Origin: Flavobacterium seoulense
GTDB lineage: Bacteria > Bacteroidota > Bacteroidia > Flavobacteriales > Flavobacteriaceae
DNA: 64,000 nucleotides
NCBI RefSeq assembly: GCF_000695795.1
Contig: NZ_JNCA01000020.1
Location: 1 to 64,000 of the forward strand
Direction of reading: 5' to 3'
In this document: piece after piece, positions 7,353 through 15,996 of the stretch
Position numbering within the stretch: position 1 is the stretch's first letter
Layout of the letters: every line of letters starts with the position of its first letter
Program-made: the position numbers and the translations under genes
The notes under the pieces: model-generated
Told to the model about the DNA's origin: nothing
The model's input: only the letters and a program-made list of their open reading frames with translations
The model's database searches: none

Positions 7353-9794
7353 ATGGCAAAAACAACAAAAAAAGAGACTTTGGACTCGAAAAACAATTCT
7401 AATCCTAAAGTTTTTAAATCATGGGAAATCTCTAAACAGCATAAAACAATTTTAGGTTGTCTTTTAGTATTATTTTCTATTGCTTTATTGGTTGCTTTTG
7501 TTTCTTTCTATGTTTACGGACAAGAAGATCAAAGTGCTGTTCTCGAATTAGGTAACAGAACAGAAACTGTAAAAAATTGGCTGGGAAAGTTTGGTGCTTT
7601 CCTGGCTAATTTAATTGTCTATAAAGGCTTCGGACTGGCCTCTTTCCTATTTGTCCGTTTATTATTTTTAACTGGAATTTTTCTCATTTTAGGCATTTCA
7701 AGCCGAAAACTAAAAAACATTTGGTTTTGGGATTTGTTTGTCATGATTAACTTATCCGTTTTACTTGGCTTTTTTGCCACTTCTTTACCTGAACTTGGTG
7801 GTGTTATTGGCTACGAATTAAATATTCTGCTACAAGATTACATTGGTAAAACAGGAACTTTATTATTACTTCTCTTTGGACTTGTCGTTTATTCTATTTT
7901 CAAACTAAAATTATCTCCTGAAAAGGTGCAGTCTTTTTTTGAAAGTAACAAAAAAGAAACTATTCCTACCGAAAGTAACGATATCAGTACCAAACCGGCA
8001 AGTGCTTACAATTTAGAAGAATTTGCAGTAACCGAAGAAGAAGCTGAACCTGAAAAAGAAATAATTCCTGAGTTTAAGCCTTCTCAGTTCGAAATTAACA
8101 AAGAAGCGCTAAAACCAACTATTAATCATGCTTCAGAAATTGATTTAAATCCAATTTCTAAATCTCCTGTAGTGGAAAAAAGTGCCCCTGTTGCTGTGGT
8201 AGCAAGTGACGATTTTGTTATTGAAACAGCACCTGAAGAAGAAATTGTTGAAGAAAATCTGGCTTCCAGATTAGTGGCTGATTTTGGATTATTCGACCCA
8301 ACATTGGATTTATCTAATTATAAATTCCCAACTATTGATTTATTAAAAGAATATTCAACCGGAGGAATTACCATTAATCAGGAGGAATTAGAAGAAAATA
8401 AAAACCGAATTGTAGATACACTCCGCAATTATAAAATTGAAATTGCTCAAATTAAAGCAACCGTAGGACCATCCGTAACTTTATACGAAATTGTACCTGA
8501 AGCAGGAATCAGAATTTCAAAAATTAAAAGTTTAGAAGACGATATTGCTCTGTCACTTTCGGCACTTGGAATTCGTATCATCGCTCCTATTCCCGGAAAA
8601 GGAACAATTGGTATTGAGGTTCCAAACAAGAATCCTACTATGGTTTCGATGAAATCAGTTATTGGTTCGGGTAAATTTCAGGAAGCCGAAATGGAACTGC
8701 CAATTGCTCTTGGAAAAACTATTTCAAACGAAACTTTTGTTGTCGATTTAGCCAAAATGCCTCACTTATTGATGGCTGGTGCTACCGGACAAGGAAAATC
8801 GGTTGGATTAAATGCTGTAATTACATCATTACTTTATAAAAAACATCCAGCTGAAATTAAGTTTGTCATGGTTGATCCTAAAAAAGTCGAGCTGACACTT
8901 TTTAATAAAATCGAAAGACATTATTTAGCTAAATTACCAGATACTGATGATGCCATTATTACTGATAATGCCAAAGTAGTCAATACTTTGAATTCATTAT
9001 GCGTCGAAATGGACAACCGTTACAACTTACTAAAAGATGCAATGGTTCGTAACATTAAAGAATACAACGAAAAATTCAAAGCCAGAAGATTAAATCCTGA
9101 AAACGGACACCGATTTTTACCTTATATTGTATTAGTTGTCGATGAGTTTGCCGATTTGATTATGACAGCCGGCAAAGAAGTCGAAATGCCTATTGCCCGC
9201 TTAGCACAACTTGCCAGAGCTATTGGGATTCACTTAATTATCGCTACGCAGAGACCGTCGGTAAACGTAATTACAGGTTTAATTAAAGCCAACTTCCCAG
9301 CGAGAATTGCCTTTAGAGTTTCGTCAAAAATCGATTCCAGAACTATTCTTGACACACAGGGTGCCGATCAATTAATAGGTCGTGGAGATTTATTGTATTC
9401 GAATGGAAATGATGTTGTACGTGTACAATGTGCGTTTGTCGACACTCCTGAAGTAGAAAAAATAGTTGATTTTGTAGGTTCTCAAAAAGCATATCCAACG
9501 GCTTATTTATTACCTGAATTTATAGGCGAAGAAAATGGCATCAATCTTGATATTGATATTTCTGAAAGAGATACGCTGTTTAGAGAAGCTGCTGAAATTA
9601 TCGTTAATGCACAACAAGGTTCGGCATCTTTATTACAAAGAAAACTAAAATTAGGCTATAACAGAGCCGGCCGATTAATTGATCAGTTAGAAGCTGCAGG
9701 TATTGTAGGTCCTTTTGAAGGAAGTAAAGCCCGTAGTGTAAACATTCTGGACATGCACGCTCTTGATCAGTTTTTTAATAATGAAAATAATTAA
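7353..9794 (+). CDS. ftsK: DNA translocase FtsK/SpoIIIE
   Basis: 813 aa. The first 190 residues hold about four membrane helices, then an acidic linker (residues 200-305). The motor domain follows, with Walker A GATGQGKSVG near residue 475, the Walker B-type segment PYIVLVVDEFADL near 597 and IGIHLIIATQRPSV. The C-terminal winged-helix gamma domain (LLQRKLKLGYNRAGRLIDQLE) that reads KOPS sites is present. The protein pumps chromosome dimers to the division septum for resolution. lolA begins 5 bases after the stop. Confidence 0.96.
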   Translation: MAKTTKKETLDSKNNSNPKVFKSWEISKQHKTILGCLLVLFSIALLVAFVSFYVYGQEDQSAVLELGNRTETVKNWLGKFGAFLANLIVYKGFGLASFLFVRLLFLTGIFLILGISSRKLKNIWFWDLFVMINLSVLLGFFATSLPELGGVIGYELNILLQDYIGKTGTLLLLLFGLVVYSIFKLKLSPEKVQSFFESNKKETIPTESNDISTKPASAYNLEEFAVTEEEAEPEKEIIPEFKPSQFEINKEALKPTINHASEIDLNPISKSPVVEKSAPVAVVASDDFVIETAPEEEIVEENLASRLVADFGLFDPTLDLSNYKFPTIDLLKEYSTGGITINQEELEENKNRIVDTLRNYKIEIAQIKATVGPSVTLYEIVPEAGIRISKIKSLEDDIALSLSALGIRIIAPIPGKGTIGIEVPNKNPTMVSMKSVIGSGKFQEAEMELPIALGKTISNETFVVDLAKMPHLLMAGATGQGKSVGLNAVITSLLYKKHPAEIKFVMVDPKKVELTLFNKIERHYLAKLPDTDDAIITDNAKVVNTLNSLCVEMDNRYNLLKDAMVRNIKEYNEKFKARRLNPENGHRFLPYIVLVVDEFADLIMTAGKEVEMPIARLAQLARAIGIHLIIATQRPSVNVITGLIKANFPARIAFRVSSKIDSRTILDTQGADQLIGRGDLLYSNGNDVVRVQCAFVDTPEVEKIVDFVGSQKAYPTAYLLPEFIGEENGINLDIDISERDTLFREAAEIIVNAQQGSASLLQRKLKLGYNRAGRLIDQLEAAGIVGPFEGSKARSVNILDMHALDQFFNNENN

Positions 9795-9798
9795 TACA

Positions 9799-10440
9799 AT
9801 GAAAAAGATTATCCAAATTACATTTATCTTACTAATTTGTTTTTCAACACAAGCACAGGACAAAAAAGCAAAAGCGCTTTTAGATCAGGTGACTGCTAAG
9901 GTGAAAAGCTATGATAATATTGTAATCGATTTTAAATATTCGCTAAACAATTCTAAAGAAAACATCAATCAGGACAGTAAAGGAAATGTTACCCTAAAAG
10001 GTAATCAATATGTATTGAATTTTATGGGAATGACTAAAATTTTTGACGGAAAAAAAACCTATACCATTGTTCCTGAAGATGAAGAAGTAAATATTTCGAG
10101 CGTAAACGAAAAAGACGACAATGCAATTACACCATCAAAAATGCTAACTTTCTTTAATAGTGGTTACAAATATTCGATGGATATTTTGCAAAATGTCAGA
10201 GGTCGAAAAATACAATACATTAAATTAATCCCTACAAGTTCTAAAGATCAAAGAAAAGAAATATTGTTAGGTATTGATGTACAAACTAAACACATTTACA
10301 ACCTGATTGAAACTGGAAAAAAAGGAACAAAAACTACTTTAACCGTTAATTCTTTTAAAACCAATCAGCCTTTGTCAAAAAATCAATTTACCTTTGTAGC
10401 TAGTAAATATCCAAATTACTACATCAATAAATTAGATTAA
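9799..10440 (+). CDS. lolA: Outer-membrane lipoprotein carrier protein LolA family
   Basis: 213 aa from the ATG at 9799. Upstream in-frame ATGs at 9763 and 9781 would overlap ftsK and put extra residues before a clean signal peptide (MKKIIQITFILLICFSTQAQ), so I prefer 9799. LolA carries lipoproteins from the LolCDE complex across the periplasm to the outer membrane. The body (VIDFKYSLNNSKENINQDSKGNV, YVLNFMGMTKIFDGKKTYTI) shows the LolA half-barrel pattern. It lies between ftsK and an LptF/G permease, an order common in Flavobacteria. Confidence 0.85.
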   Translation: MKKIIQITFILLICFSTQAQDKKAKALLDQVTAKVKSYDNIVIDFKYSLNNSKENINQDSKGNVTLKGNQYVLNFMGMTKIFDGKKTYTIVPEDEEVNISSVNEKDDNAITPSKMLTFFNSGYKYSMDILQNVRGRKIQYIKLIPTSSKDQRKEILLGIDVQTKHIYNLIETGKKGTKTTLTVNSFKTNQPLSKNQFTFVASKYPNYYINKLD

Positions 10441-10448
10441 TTCGTTAC

Positions 10449-11921
10449 GTGAAAATTCTCGACAAATACTTATTAAAAACATTCCTGATTACATTTGCTA
10501 CGGTATTTGTAATCTTGTTTTTTATATTCATACTTCAAACCATCTGGCTTTTTATTGCTGAGTTAGCAGGAAAAGATTTAGATATTGGATTAATTATTAA
10601 GTTTTTACTTTTTTCAATGCCTCGAATTATTCCGCTGGTACTTCCATTATCTATCTTGCTTGCTTCGATTATGACTTTTGGTAATCTTGCCGAAAATTAT
10701 GAGTTTGCAGCAATGAAATCTTCTGGAATTTCTTTGCAAAGAGCCATGCGAAGCCTTACTTTGTTTATAGTAGTATTGAGTATTGTAGCTTTCTTTTTTG
10801 CCAATAACGTGATTCCTTTTGCCGAATATAAGTTTATCAATTTTCGAAAAAACATTGCGCAATTAAAACCCGCAATGGCAATTACCGAAGGACAATTTAG
10901 CGATGTAGGATTCTACAATATTAAAGTCAATAAAAAGTCGGGCGAAAACGGAAATAAACTAGACGGAATTACTATTCACAAAAAAGCAGTTAATAGTGAC
11001 GGAAGCAAAACGGTTATCAAAGCTAAAAATGGAGAGTTAATAAGCAGCGAACAATCGAGTATTTTACAACTTGTTTTAAATAACGGTAATTATTACGAAG
11101 ACATCACGCCTAAAAATTACAACGACCGAAAAAAGTTTCCATTTGCTAAAAGTTCGTTCAAAAAATACACCATAAATATTGATTTATCACAACTTAACAA
11201 CACTGATGTTGATGAAGAAAAAGTAACCAATTCGAACAATATGTTAACTGTAAATGAATTGAATTACACCATAGATTCGTTAAATAATAATTACAAAACT
11301 GAAATCGATTCTTATTCAGAAAACATCAATTTAAGAACCATTATCGAAAACAAAACTTTTAATGAGGTTGCCGATAAAGAATTGATAAAAAAAAGAAAAC
11401 CACTTCCTTCTGATATTTTATCTTTATTTGACAAAAATAAAAAATCAGAAATATTAAAAACAGCCAGCAATAATCTTAGTAGTATTGGTTACAGTATTGA
11501 CGGAAGCAGCACTAATTTGAAAGCCAAACAAAAGAACATTAACGGCCATTTATTAGCCTTATATGATAAGTTTGTAATTGCTTACGCCTGTTTTATGATG
11601 TTCTTTATTGGAGCACCGCTTGGAGCCATTATTCGAAAAGGAGGACTCGGATTACCAATTATATTTGCAGTATTAATATTTATTACTTTTCACTTTATTA
11701 ATACTTTTGGAAAAAGATTTGCTCAGGAAAACGGAATTACACCGTTTCTAGGTGCATGGATGTCCTCAATTGTACTTACACCACTAGCCATATTATTGAC
11801 ATACAGAGCCACAAATGATATTGGATTAATCAATATGGACGTAATTCTGGCTCCAATACAAAAACTAATACAAAAAATTACCGCTAACAAGAAAAAAATA
11901 GCCGACAATGGTCACAGATAA
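10449..11921 (+). CDS. LptF/LptG-family permease (LPS export)
   Basis: 490 aa from a GTG at 10449, eight bases after lolA. Three membrane helices lie in the first 125 residues and three in the last 130, with a periplasmic beta-jellyroll-type region between, as in LptF/LptG (YjgP/YjgQ). These permeases work with LptB to extract lipopolysaccharide from the inner membrane. The periplasmic part is longer than in the proteobacterial proteins and carries an Asn/Ser-rich insert around residues 250-360. F or G cannot be told apart. The next gene overlaps by 14 bases. Confidence 0.88.
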   Translation: MKILDKYLLKTFLITFATVFVILFFIFILQTIWLFIAELAGKDLDIGLIIKFLLFSMPRIIPLVLPLSILLASIMTFGNLAENYEFAAMKSSGISLQRAMRSLTLFIVVLSIVAFFFANNVIPFAEYKFINFRKNIAQLKPAMAITEGQFSDVGFYNIKVNKKSGENGNKLDGITIHKKAVNSDGSKTVIKAKNGELISSEQSSILQLVLNNGNYYEDITPKNYNDRKKFPFAKSSFKKYTINIDLSQLNNTDVDEEKVTNSNNMLTVNELNYTIDSLNNNYKTEIDSYSENINLRTIIENKTFNEVADKELIKKRKPLPSDILSLFDKNKKSEILKTASNNLSSIGYSIDGSSTNLKAKQKNINGHLLALYDKFVIAYACFMMFFIGAPLGAIIRKGGLGLPIIFAVLIFITFHFINTFGKRFAQENGITPFLGAWMSSIVLTPLAILLTYRATNDIGLINMDVILAPIQKLIQKITANKKKIADNGHR

Positions 11922-13041
11922 AATAGTACTTAATACAATTGAAGAAGCAATTGAAGATATCCGTCAGGGAAAAGTAATCTTAGTTGTTGATGATGAAAAC
12001 AGAGAAAACGAAGGTGATTTTTTAGCAGCTGCCGAAAAAGCAACTCCTGAAATGATTAACTTCATGGCTACTCACGGGCGCGGATTAATTTGTGCTCCTC
12101 TTACTGAAAGCCGCTGTAAAGAATTAGGACTGAATGTTATGGTTAGTAACAATACAGATCCTATGGAAACTGCCTTTACCGTTTCTGTCGACCTGAGAGG
12201 AAAAGGAGTTACAACAGGTATTTCAGCTTCTGACAGAGCCGAGACGGTTTATGCTCTAACTGATCCTGCTACAAAACCGCATGACTTAGCCAGACCTGGA
12301 CATATTTTTCCTTTAATTGCTAAAGAAGGTGGTGTTTTAAGAAGAACCGGACATACTGAAGCAGCAATTGATTTCGCCAGATTAGCAGGTTTTAAACCAG
12401 CAGGTGTCATTGTCGAAGTAATGAACGAAGATGGTTCCATGGCTCGCTTACCTGAATTGTATAAAATTGCTAAAAAATTTGACATCAAAATAGTTTCTAT
12501 CGAAGCGCTTGTTGCTTACAGAATGCAACATGACAGTATTGTGGTAAAGAAAGAAGATTTTGATATCAATACCCGTTTTGGAACTTTTCGTTTAAGAGCT
12601 TACGAGCAAATCACAAACAAACAAATCCATATTGCTTTAACAAAAGGAACATGGAATTCAGGAGAAGCCATTTTAACCCGAATTCACTCTTCTCAGGTAA
12701 ATAACGATTTATTAGGAACTTTGACTAATAATGTTGATCAGCAATTAGACGATATGTTTAAAATAATCAACGAAAATGGTCGTGGAGCAGTTATATTCAT
12801 CAATCAGGATATGTCGGCAGTAAACTTATTAAATCGTATTAGCGAATTAAAAACATTACAAGCTGAAGGAACAATGAAAGCTCCAAAAGTAGTAATTGAT
12901 ACTAAAGATTACGGTATTGGTGCTCAAATATTGCATGATATTGATATTTCTAAAATTCGTTTAATATCTAATTCTGAGCAAGGAAAAAGAGTCGGAATGA
13001 TTGGTTACGGCTTAGAAATTACCGAATATTTACATTATTAA
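11908..13041 (+). CDS. ribB: 3,4-dihydroxy-2-butanone 4-phosphate synthase with degenerate GTP cyclohydrolase II tail
   Basis: 377 aa. Residues 1-205 are the RibB domain converting ribulose 5-phosphate into the four-carbon riboflavin precursor: DDENRENEGDF near 28-38 and the TGISASDRAETV, RPGHIFPLIA and RRTGHTEAA blocks are intact. Residues 207-377 resemble RibA (GTP cyclohydrolase II). However, the zinc site normally reading C-x10-C-x-C is replaced by HSSQVNNDLLGTLTNN with no cysteine, so the second activity is probably lost. Such RibB proteins with an inactive RibA-like domain are known elsewhere. It overlaps the Lpt permease gene by 14 bases and is followed by a strong terminator. Confidence 0.92.
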   Translation: MVTDKIVLNTIEEAIEDIRQGKVILVVDDENRENEGDFLAAAEKATPEMINFMATHGRGLICAPLTESRCKELGLNVMVSNNTDPMETAFTVSVDLRGKGVTTGISASDRAETVYALTDPATKPHDLARPGHIFPLIAKEGGVLRRTGHTEAAIDFARLAGFKPAGVIVEVMNEDGSMARLPELYKIAKKFDIKIVSIEALVAYRMQHDSIVVKKEDFDINTRFGTFRLRAYEQITNKQIHIALTKGTWNSGEAILTRIHSSQVNNDLLGTLTNNVDQQLDDMFKIINENGRGAVIFINQDMSAVNLLNRISELKTLQAEGTMKAPKVVIDTKDYGIGAQILHDIDISKIRLISNSEQGKRVGMIGYGLEITEYLHY

Positions 13042-13092
13042 ATTGTGTTGTGAAAAATAAAAAACTTTTAACTCACACAAAATAAATCATTT

Positions 13093-13128
13093 AAATCAGC
13101 TATAAAAAAATAGCTGATTTTTTTTATC
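13093..13128 (+). terminator. Rho-independent terminator of the ftsK-lolA-lpt-ribB run
   Basis: AAATCAGCTAT and ATAGCTGATTT form an 11-bp stem with a six-A loop, followed by a run of eight T. Confidence 0.9.
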
Positions 13129-13159
13129 TAAATATGTTTTTTTATCTAAATAAACCTCT

Positions 13160-13167
13160 TATATTTG
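13160..13167 (+). promoter_or_regulatory. Promoter -7 box of tRNA-Ser
   Basis: TATATTTG followed by C matches TAnnTTTG and lies 32 bases before the tRNA, downstream of a terminator. It is one of the best boxes in the window. Confidence 0.65.
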
Positions 13168-13199
13168 CACTCGCAATCACAAAATGATAGCAACATACT

Positions 13200-13287
13200 G
13201 GAGAAATGGCAGAGCGGTCGAATGCGGCAGTCTTGAAAACTGTTGACTGTAACAGGTCCGGGGGTTCGAATCCCTCTTTCTCCGCCA
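13200..13287 (+). tRNA. tRNA-Ser (anticodon UGA)
   Basis: The 7-bp acceptor stem GGAGAAA pairs with TTTCTCC, followed by G and an encoded CCA at 13285-13287. The anticodon loop CTTGAAA contains TGA, which reads UCA codons. The long variable arm (ACTGTAACAGG region) is typical of class II serine tRNAs, and the T arm GGGGGTTCGAATCCCTC is intact. The tyrosine recombinase gene starts 262 bases downstream, so the 3' end of this tRNA is the likely integration site. Confidence 0.97.
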
Positions 13288-13317
13288 GATGAAGTTTCAA
13301 AAGAAACTTTAAAAGTC

Positions 13318-13360
13318 AAAAGCCTTTAAATACTAGTATTTAAAGGCTTTTTTGTTTTTT
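13318..13360. terminator. Perfect palindromic terminator after tRNA-Ser
   Basis: A 34-base perfect palindrome (13318-13351; half-site AAAAGCCTTTAAATACT) is followed by a T-rich run to 13360. It terminates the tRNA transcript. Its symmetry also makes it work in both directions. A smaller hairpin AAGTTTC-AAAA-GAAACTT lies at 13292-13309. Confidence 0.8.
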
Positions 13361-13396
13361 ATATTGTGTCAAAAAACACATATAATATCAAAGGAC

Positions 13397-13455
13397 AGTG
13401 ACCCTATTAGTGACCCTAATTTTTTTCTATCTTTTTTAGTAAAAATAGGGTCACT
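13397..13455. repeat. AGTGACCCTA repeats, candidate recombinase arm sites
   Basis: AGTGACCCTA occurs twice in direct, head-to-tail 12-base spacing (13397-13408 and 13409-13420) and once inverted (TAGGGTCACT, 13446-13455). All lie between the tRNA and the recombinase gene. This position and arrangement fit arm-type binding sites of a tyrosine recombinase or an operator; neither is proven. The rest of 13361-13548 shows nothing else clear. Confidence 0.55.
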
Positions 13456-13548
13456 AAATCAGATGAATTCCTCAGGAATTCCCTGTAAACACTAGATACT
13501 TTCATGGTTTTTAAATCAATTTGAATATTAATTTAAAAACAAGAAGTT

Positions 13549-14775
13549 ATGCTAAAAATCATCTTCTATCTTAAATCAGGGAAAGATAACAAAAAAGGAG
13601 AATCTCCTATTTTTGCCCGTGTTTCGTACAATCAAAAATCGACAACCATGGCAACTGGTAAGTACATCTTAAAGGAAAGATGGAAGTTTACCAACAATTT
13701 AAGAAATGTACTTAAAATTGAAAAAGAAAAAGTACTAAAAAGTAGATTAGATCTTCTTCAACTCAACATTGAAAAAAAGTTTAATGAAATGACTAAAGAA
13801 GGTTTAGACATTTCGTTACAATTACTTAAAAATGAATTCACTGGTAAAACTAAAATAGTAATCAAAACTAAAGAAGTAAGCATATTAGAAGTTATTGATA
13901 AATACATCAAATATTTTACGAAAAAAGTGGAAGTAAATGAGCGCTCTGAAACTTCACTTCAAAAATACAAACGGTCTAAAGAATTGCTTATCACTTTTAT
14001 GAAAAAGTACTATAAAATTGAAGATCTTCCTGTTGGTGAAGTTTCCAGTGCATTTATATATAATTTGGAATCATTTCTTAAGTATGAAAGTGAGTATAAA
14101 GGCAAAATTGGCATTCAAAATAACTCTGTAGTAAAGTACATGAGAATGTATAAAACTTGTTGCAAACACAATATCAAAATGGGCATAATTGAAAAAAATC
14201 CTTTTAATATTTACGATGGTAAAATCAATACCAAAGACGCTGTATTTCTTACTCAAAAAGAACTGGATACTATTGAAAACAAAAAACTTTCCTTCAAACG
14301 TCTGGAAAAAGTGAGAGATATATTCTTATTTAGTTGTTATACTGGATATGCTCCTGTAGATGCTTTAAATCTAACTTCGAGGAATATCTTTCAAGATAGC
14401 AATGATGAGCTATGGATTCTGGCTAATAGAACAAAAACAGAAATCAGAGCAAACGTTCCATTACTCCCTCCAGCCCTAAAAATAATTAATAAATATAAAA
14501 ATCAACAAATTGGATTAATTCCCAGAATATCCAATCAAAAAATGAATGCTTACCTTAAGGAAATAGCTGACCTATGTGAAATAGACAAAAATCTTACCTG
14601 GTATGTATCAAGACATACATTCGCTACGACAGTTACTTTAGCCAATGGGGTCAGAATAGAAAATGTTTCATCAATGTTGGGACACACTAATATTAAGCAA
14701 ACACAGCACTATGCTAAAGTTTTAGATGAAAATGTAATGACAGATATGTCAAAATTAAAGCAAAAATATGCATAG
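13549..14775 (+). CDS. int: Tyrosine recombinase (integrase), IntDOT-like
   Basis: 408 aa: N-terminal arm-binding region (1-110), SAM-like core-binding domain (about 120-225) and a catalytic domain from about 235. RTKTEIRANVPL holds the beta-hairpin lysine, SRHTFATTV the Arg of the HxxR box, MLGHTNIKQT the second His region and TQHYAKV the nucleophilic tyrosine. The first catalytic arginine, usually in TGLR, is replaced: the segment reads CYTGYAPVDALNLT, as in Bacteroides conjugative transposon integrases. It starts 262 bases after tRNA-Ser and points away from it. It should integrate and excise the element. Confidence 0.93.
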   Translation: MLKIIFYLKSGKDNKKGESPIFARVSYNQKSTTMATGKYILKERWKFTNNLRNVLKIEKEKVLKSRLDLLQLNIEKKFNEMTKEGLDISLQLLKNEFTGKTKIVIKTKEVSILEVIDKYIKYFTKKVEVNERSETSLQKYKRSKELLITFMKKYYKIEDLPVGEVSSAFIYNLESFLKYESEYKGKIGIQNNSVVKYMRMYKTCCKHNIKMGIIEKNPFNIYDGKINTKDAVFLTQKELDTIENKKLSFKRLEKVRDIFLFSCYTGYAPVDALNLTSRNIFQDSNDELWILANRTKTEIRANVPLLPPALKIINKYKNQQIGLIPRISNQKMNAYLKEIADLCEIDKNLTWYVSRHTFATTVTLANGVRIENVSSMLGHTNIKQTQHYAKVLDENVMTDMSKLKQKYA

Positions 14776-14787
14776 TATATAAAACAC

Positions 14788-14835
14788 AAATACCAAAGTA
14801 TTCAGCTCTCAGAATACTTTGGTATTTGCTATTTT
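14788..14835 (+). terminator. Terminator of the integrase gene
   Basis: AAATACCAAAGTATTC (14788-14803) and GAATACTTTGGTATTT (14812-14827) form a perfect 16-bp stem with an 8-base loop, followed by GCTATTTT. It separates the + strand integrase from the leftward genes and may serve both. Confidence 0.8.
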
Positions 14836-14874
14836 AATAAGTTGAAGTAATCTTTTGAATTATTTAACTGTTAT

Positions 14875-15201
14875 TTATTGTCCATTTTCAATGAGTATTT
14901 TTTCAATCTTAGCTGCATCGTACAAATAGATATCACCCAGTTTAGTATATGGAAGTATGCCTGACTGACGGTATTTAATAATTGTATTATTCGATAATCC
15001 AAATATTTTTTTTAAGTCCTCATTCCTAAAATATTTAATGGAAGCTTTTAAATTTTGCGCTTTAATCTTTCCATCAATTCTCTCTAATTGAACATACAAA
15101 GGATCCAACAATTGTTTAATTGCAGCTATATATGAGATTTTATTTTCTTTACCTTGTTTAGTCATGATATTAAATTTTAACGTAGTTAGAATGGAAAACA
15201 A
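14875..15201 (-). CDS. Excisionase-like helix-turn-helix protein
   Basis: 108 aa. The C-terminal half (YFRNEDLKKIFGLSNNTIIKYRQSGILPYTKLGDIYLY) is a MerR/excisionase-type HTH_17 domain with a wing. The first 50 residues are helical (KQLLDPLYVQLERIDGKI). Such proteins usually serve as recombination directionality factors or regulators in Bacteroidetes elements (compare Xis2d of CTnDOT). It lies convergent with the integrase gene, at the end of the leftward accessory genes. Start at 15201 has ATG alternatives at residue 12 (MTKQGKEN, 15168), which is perhaps more likely because it removes a leader with no counterpart in the domain. Confidence 0.7.
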   Translation of the reverse strand: MFSILTTLKFNIMTKQGKENKISYIAAIKQLLDPLYVQLERIDGKIKAQNLKASIKYFRNEDLKKIFGLSNNTIIKYRQSGILPYTKLGDIYLYDAAKIEKILIENGQ

Positions 15202-15230
15202 CTCCTTTTAAATTTCTAGAAATAATAAAA

Positions 15231-15665
15231 TTATCTACTTAGCAGTATTTCTCTTCGCTGTTGAAATATACTAATGATATGATCCAGAAATTTAAGTTGT
15301 TTTTCTCCATAAGTGAATCCTTTAGATTCTGAAAACTGTCTACTAATGGTTCCTATTTTAGTCTGTATTCCTTGATCTCCATTATAGGTAAAATTCTCCT
15401 CAATGAACAGTTGCATTTTACTTCTATTATACTTTTCCCTTTTATCAAAAAATAAAATATTCTCATCCATCAGAATATAGAAGAATTGTGCCAAATCACT
15501 TTTATTAAAACTGGAACAACATTTCTCATTATTGAAACGTTTCTGACTATTACTATTAATCGTATGATCATATTTTTTCTTTTGTAGCAATAACTCAATA
15601 CTTTCTATCTTTTTGCCCAAACTCACCACTACATCAGGGATTTCTTGAATTGTTAACTTTTTCAT
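15231..15665 (-). CDS. Uncharacterised ICE protein, weakly RteC-like
   Basis: 144 aa from the ATG at 15665 (MKKLTIQEIPDVV); an extended frame would need a TTG at 15689. The N-terminus is a short coiled segment (VVSLGKKIESIELLLQKK). The C-terminal 90 residues (DLAQFFYILMDENILFF, then FIEENFTYNGDQGIQTKIGTIS) resemble the regulatory domain found in RteC-type proteins of Bacteroidetes elements, but the match is from memory and weak. It lies between the HTH protein and a winged-helix-like protein, so a regulatory job is plausible. Confidence 0.55.
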   Translation of the reverse strand: MKKLTIQEIPDVVVSLGKKIESIELLLQKKKYDHTINSNSQKRFNNEKCCSSFNKSDLAQFFYILMDENILFFDKREKYNRSKMQLFIEENFTYNGDQGIQTKIGTISRQFSESKGFTYGEKQLKFLDHIISIFQQRREILLSR

Positions 15666-15690
15666 GATTCTGCAACTTTGAAAATTCAAC

Positions 15691-15990
15691 TTATGATTTA
15701 TCTAAACAAAAAAGAAAAAAAATTTTACTCCTTTGATTGTTCTTAAAAGAGGGTTCATACTTAATATAGCCGTATTCATGGAGTTGTCTAATACACTTAT
15801 GATAGGTATTAGAACCTGATATTTTTGCTATGGGCATAATTTCATAACTGAATGCCTCAATGGGATTAACAAACCCCTTATCCGTTCTAAACTGCAATAA
15901 AGCCGCATAGATACCAATATGTGTAATACTGATTCTATAATCGTTTTCAATTGCAGAAAAGAAATGAGATAAGGGGCTTAAAATTTCCAT
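15691..15990 (-). CDS. Small winged-helix-like protein of the conjugative element
   Basis: 99 aa with no signal peptide. ITHIGIYAALLQFRTDKGF followed by ISGSNTYHKCIRQLHEYGYIKYEP has the helix-turn-helix plus wing layout seen in small replication or transcription control proteins. I do not recognise a named family. It is 6 bases downstream of the DUF3945-like gene and 25 before the next, so all belong to one leftward set. Confidence 0.5.
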   Translation of the reverse strand: MEILSPLSHFFSAIENDYRISITHIGIYAALLQFRTDKGFVNPIEAFSYEIMPIAKISGSNTYHKCIRQLHEYGYIKYEPSFKNNQRSKIFFLFCLDKS

Positions 15991-15996
15991 TGTTAG

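Noticed and set aside
9763..9798. Upstream start for lolA at 9763
   Set aside because: It would overlap ftsK and add 12 residues before a clean signal peptide; 9799 gives the normal start.
12249..12488. 79-codon minus strand frame inside ribB
   Set aside because: It is antisense to the conserved RibB domain and has no start signal or homology that I recognise.
13200..13287. Possible group I intron or broken tRNA
   Set aside because: The stem pairings, anticodon loop and CCA are all intact; the tRNA appears functional despite the element next to it.
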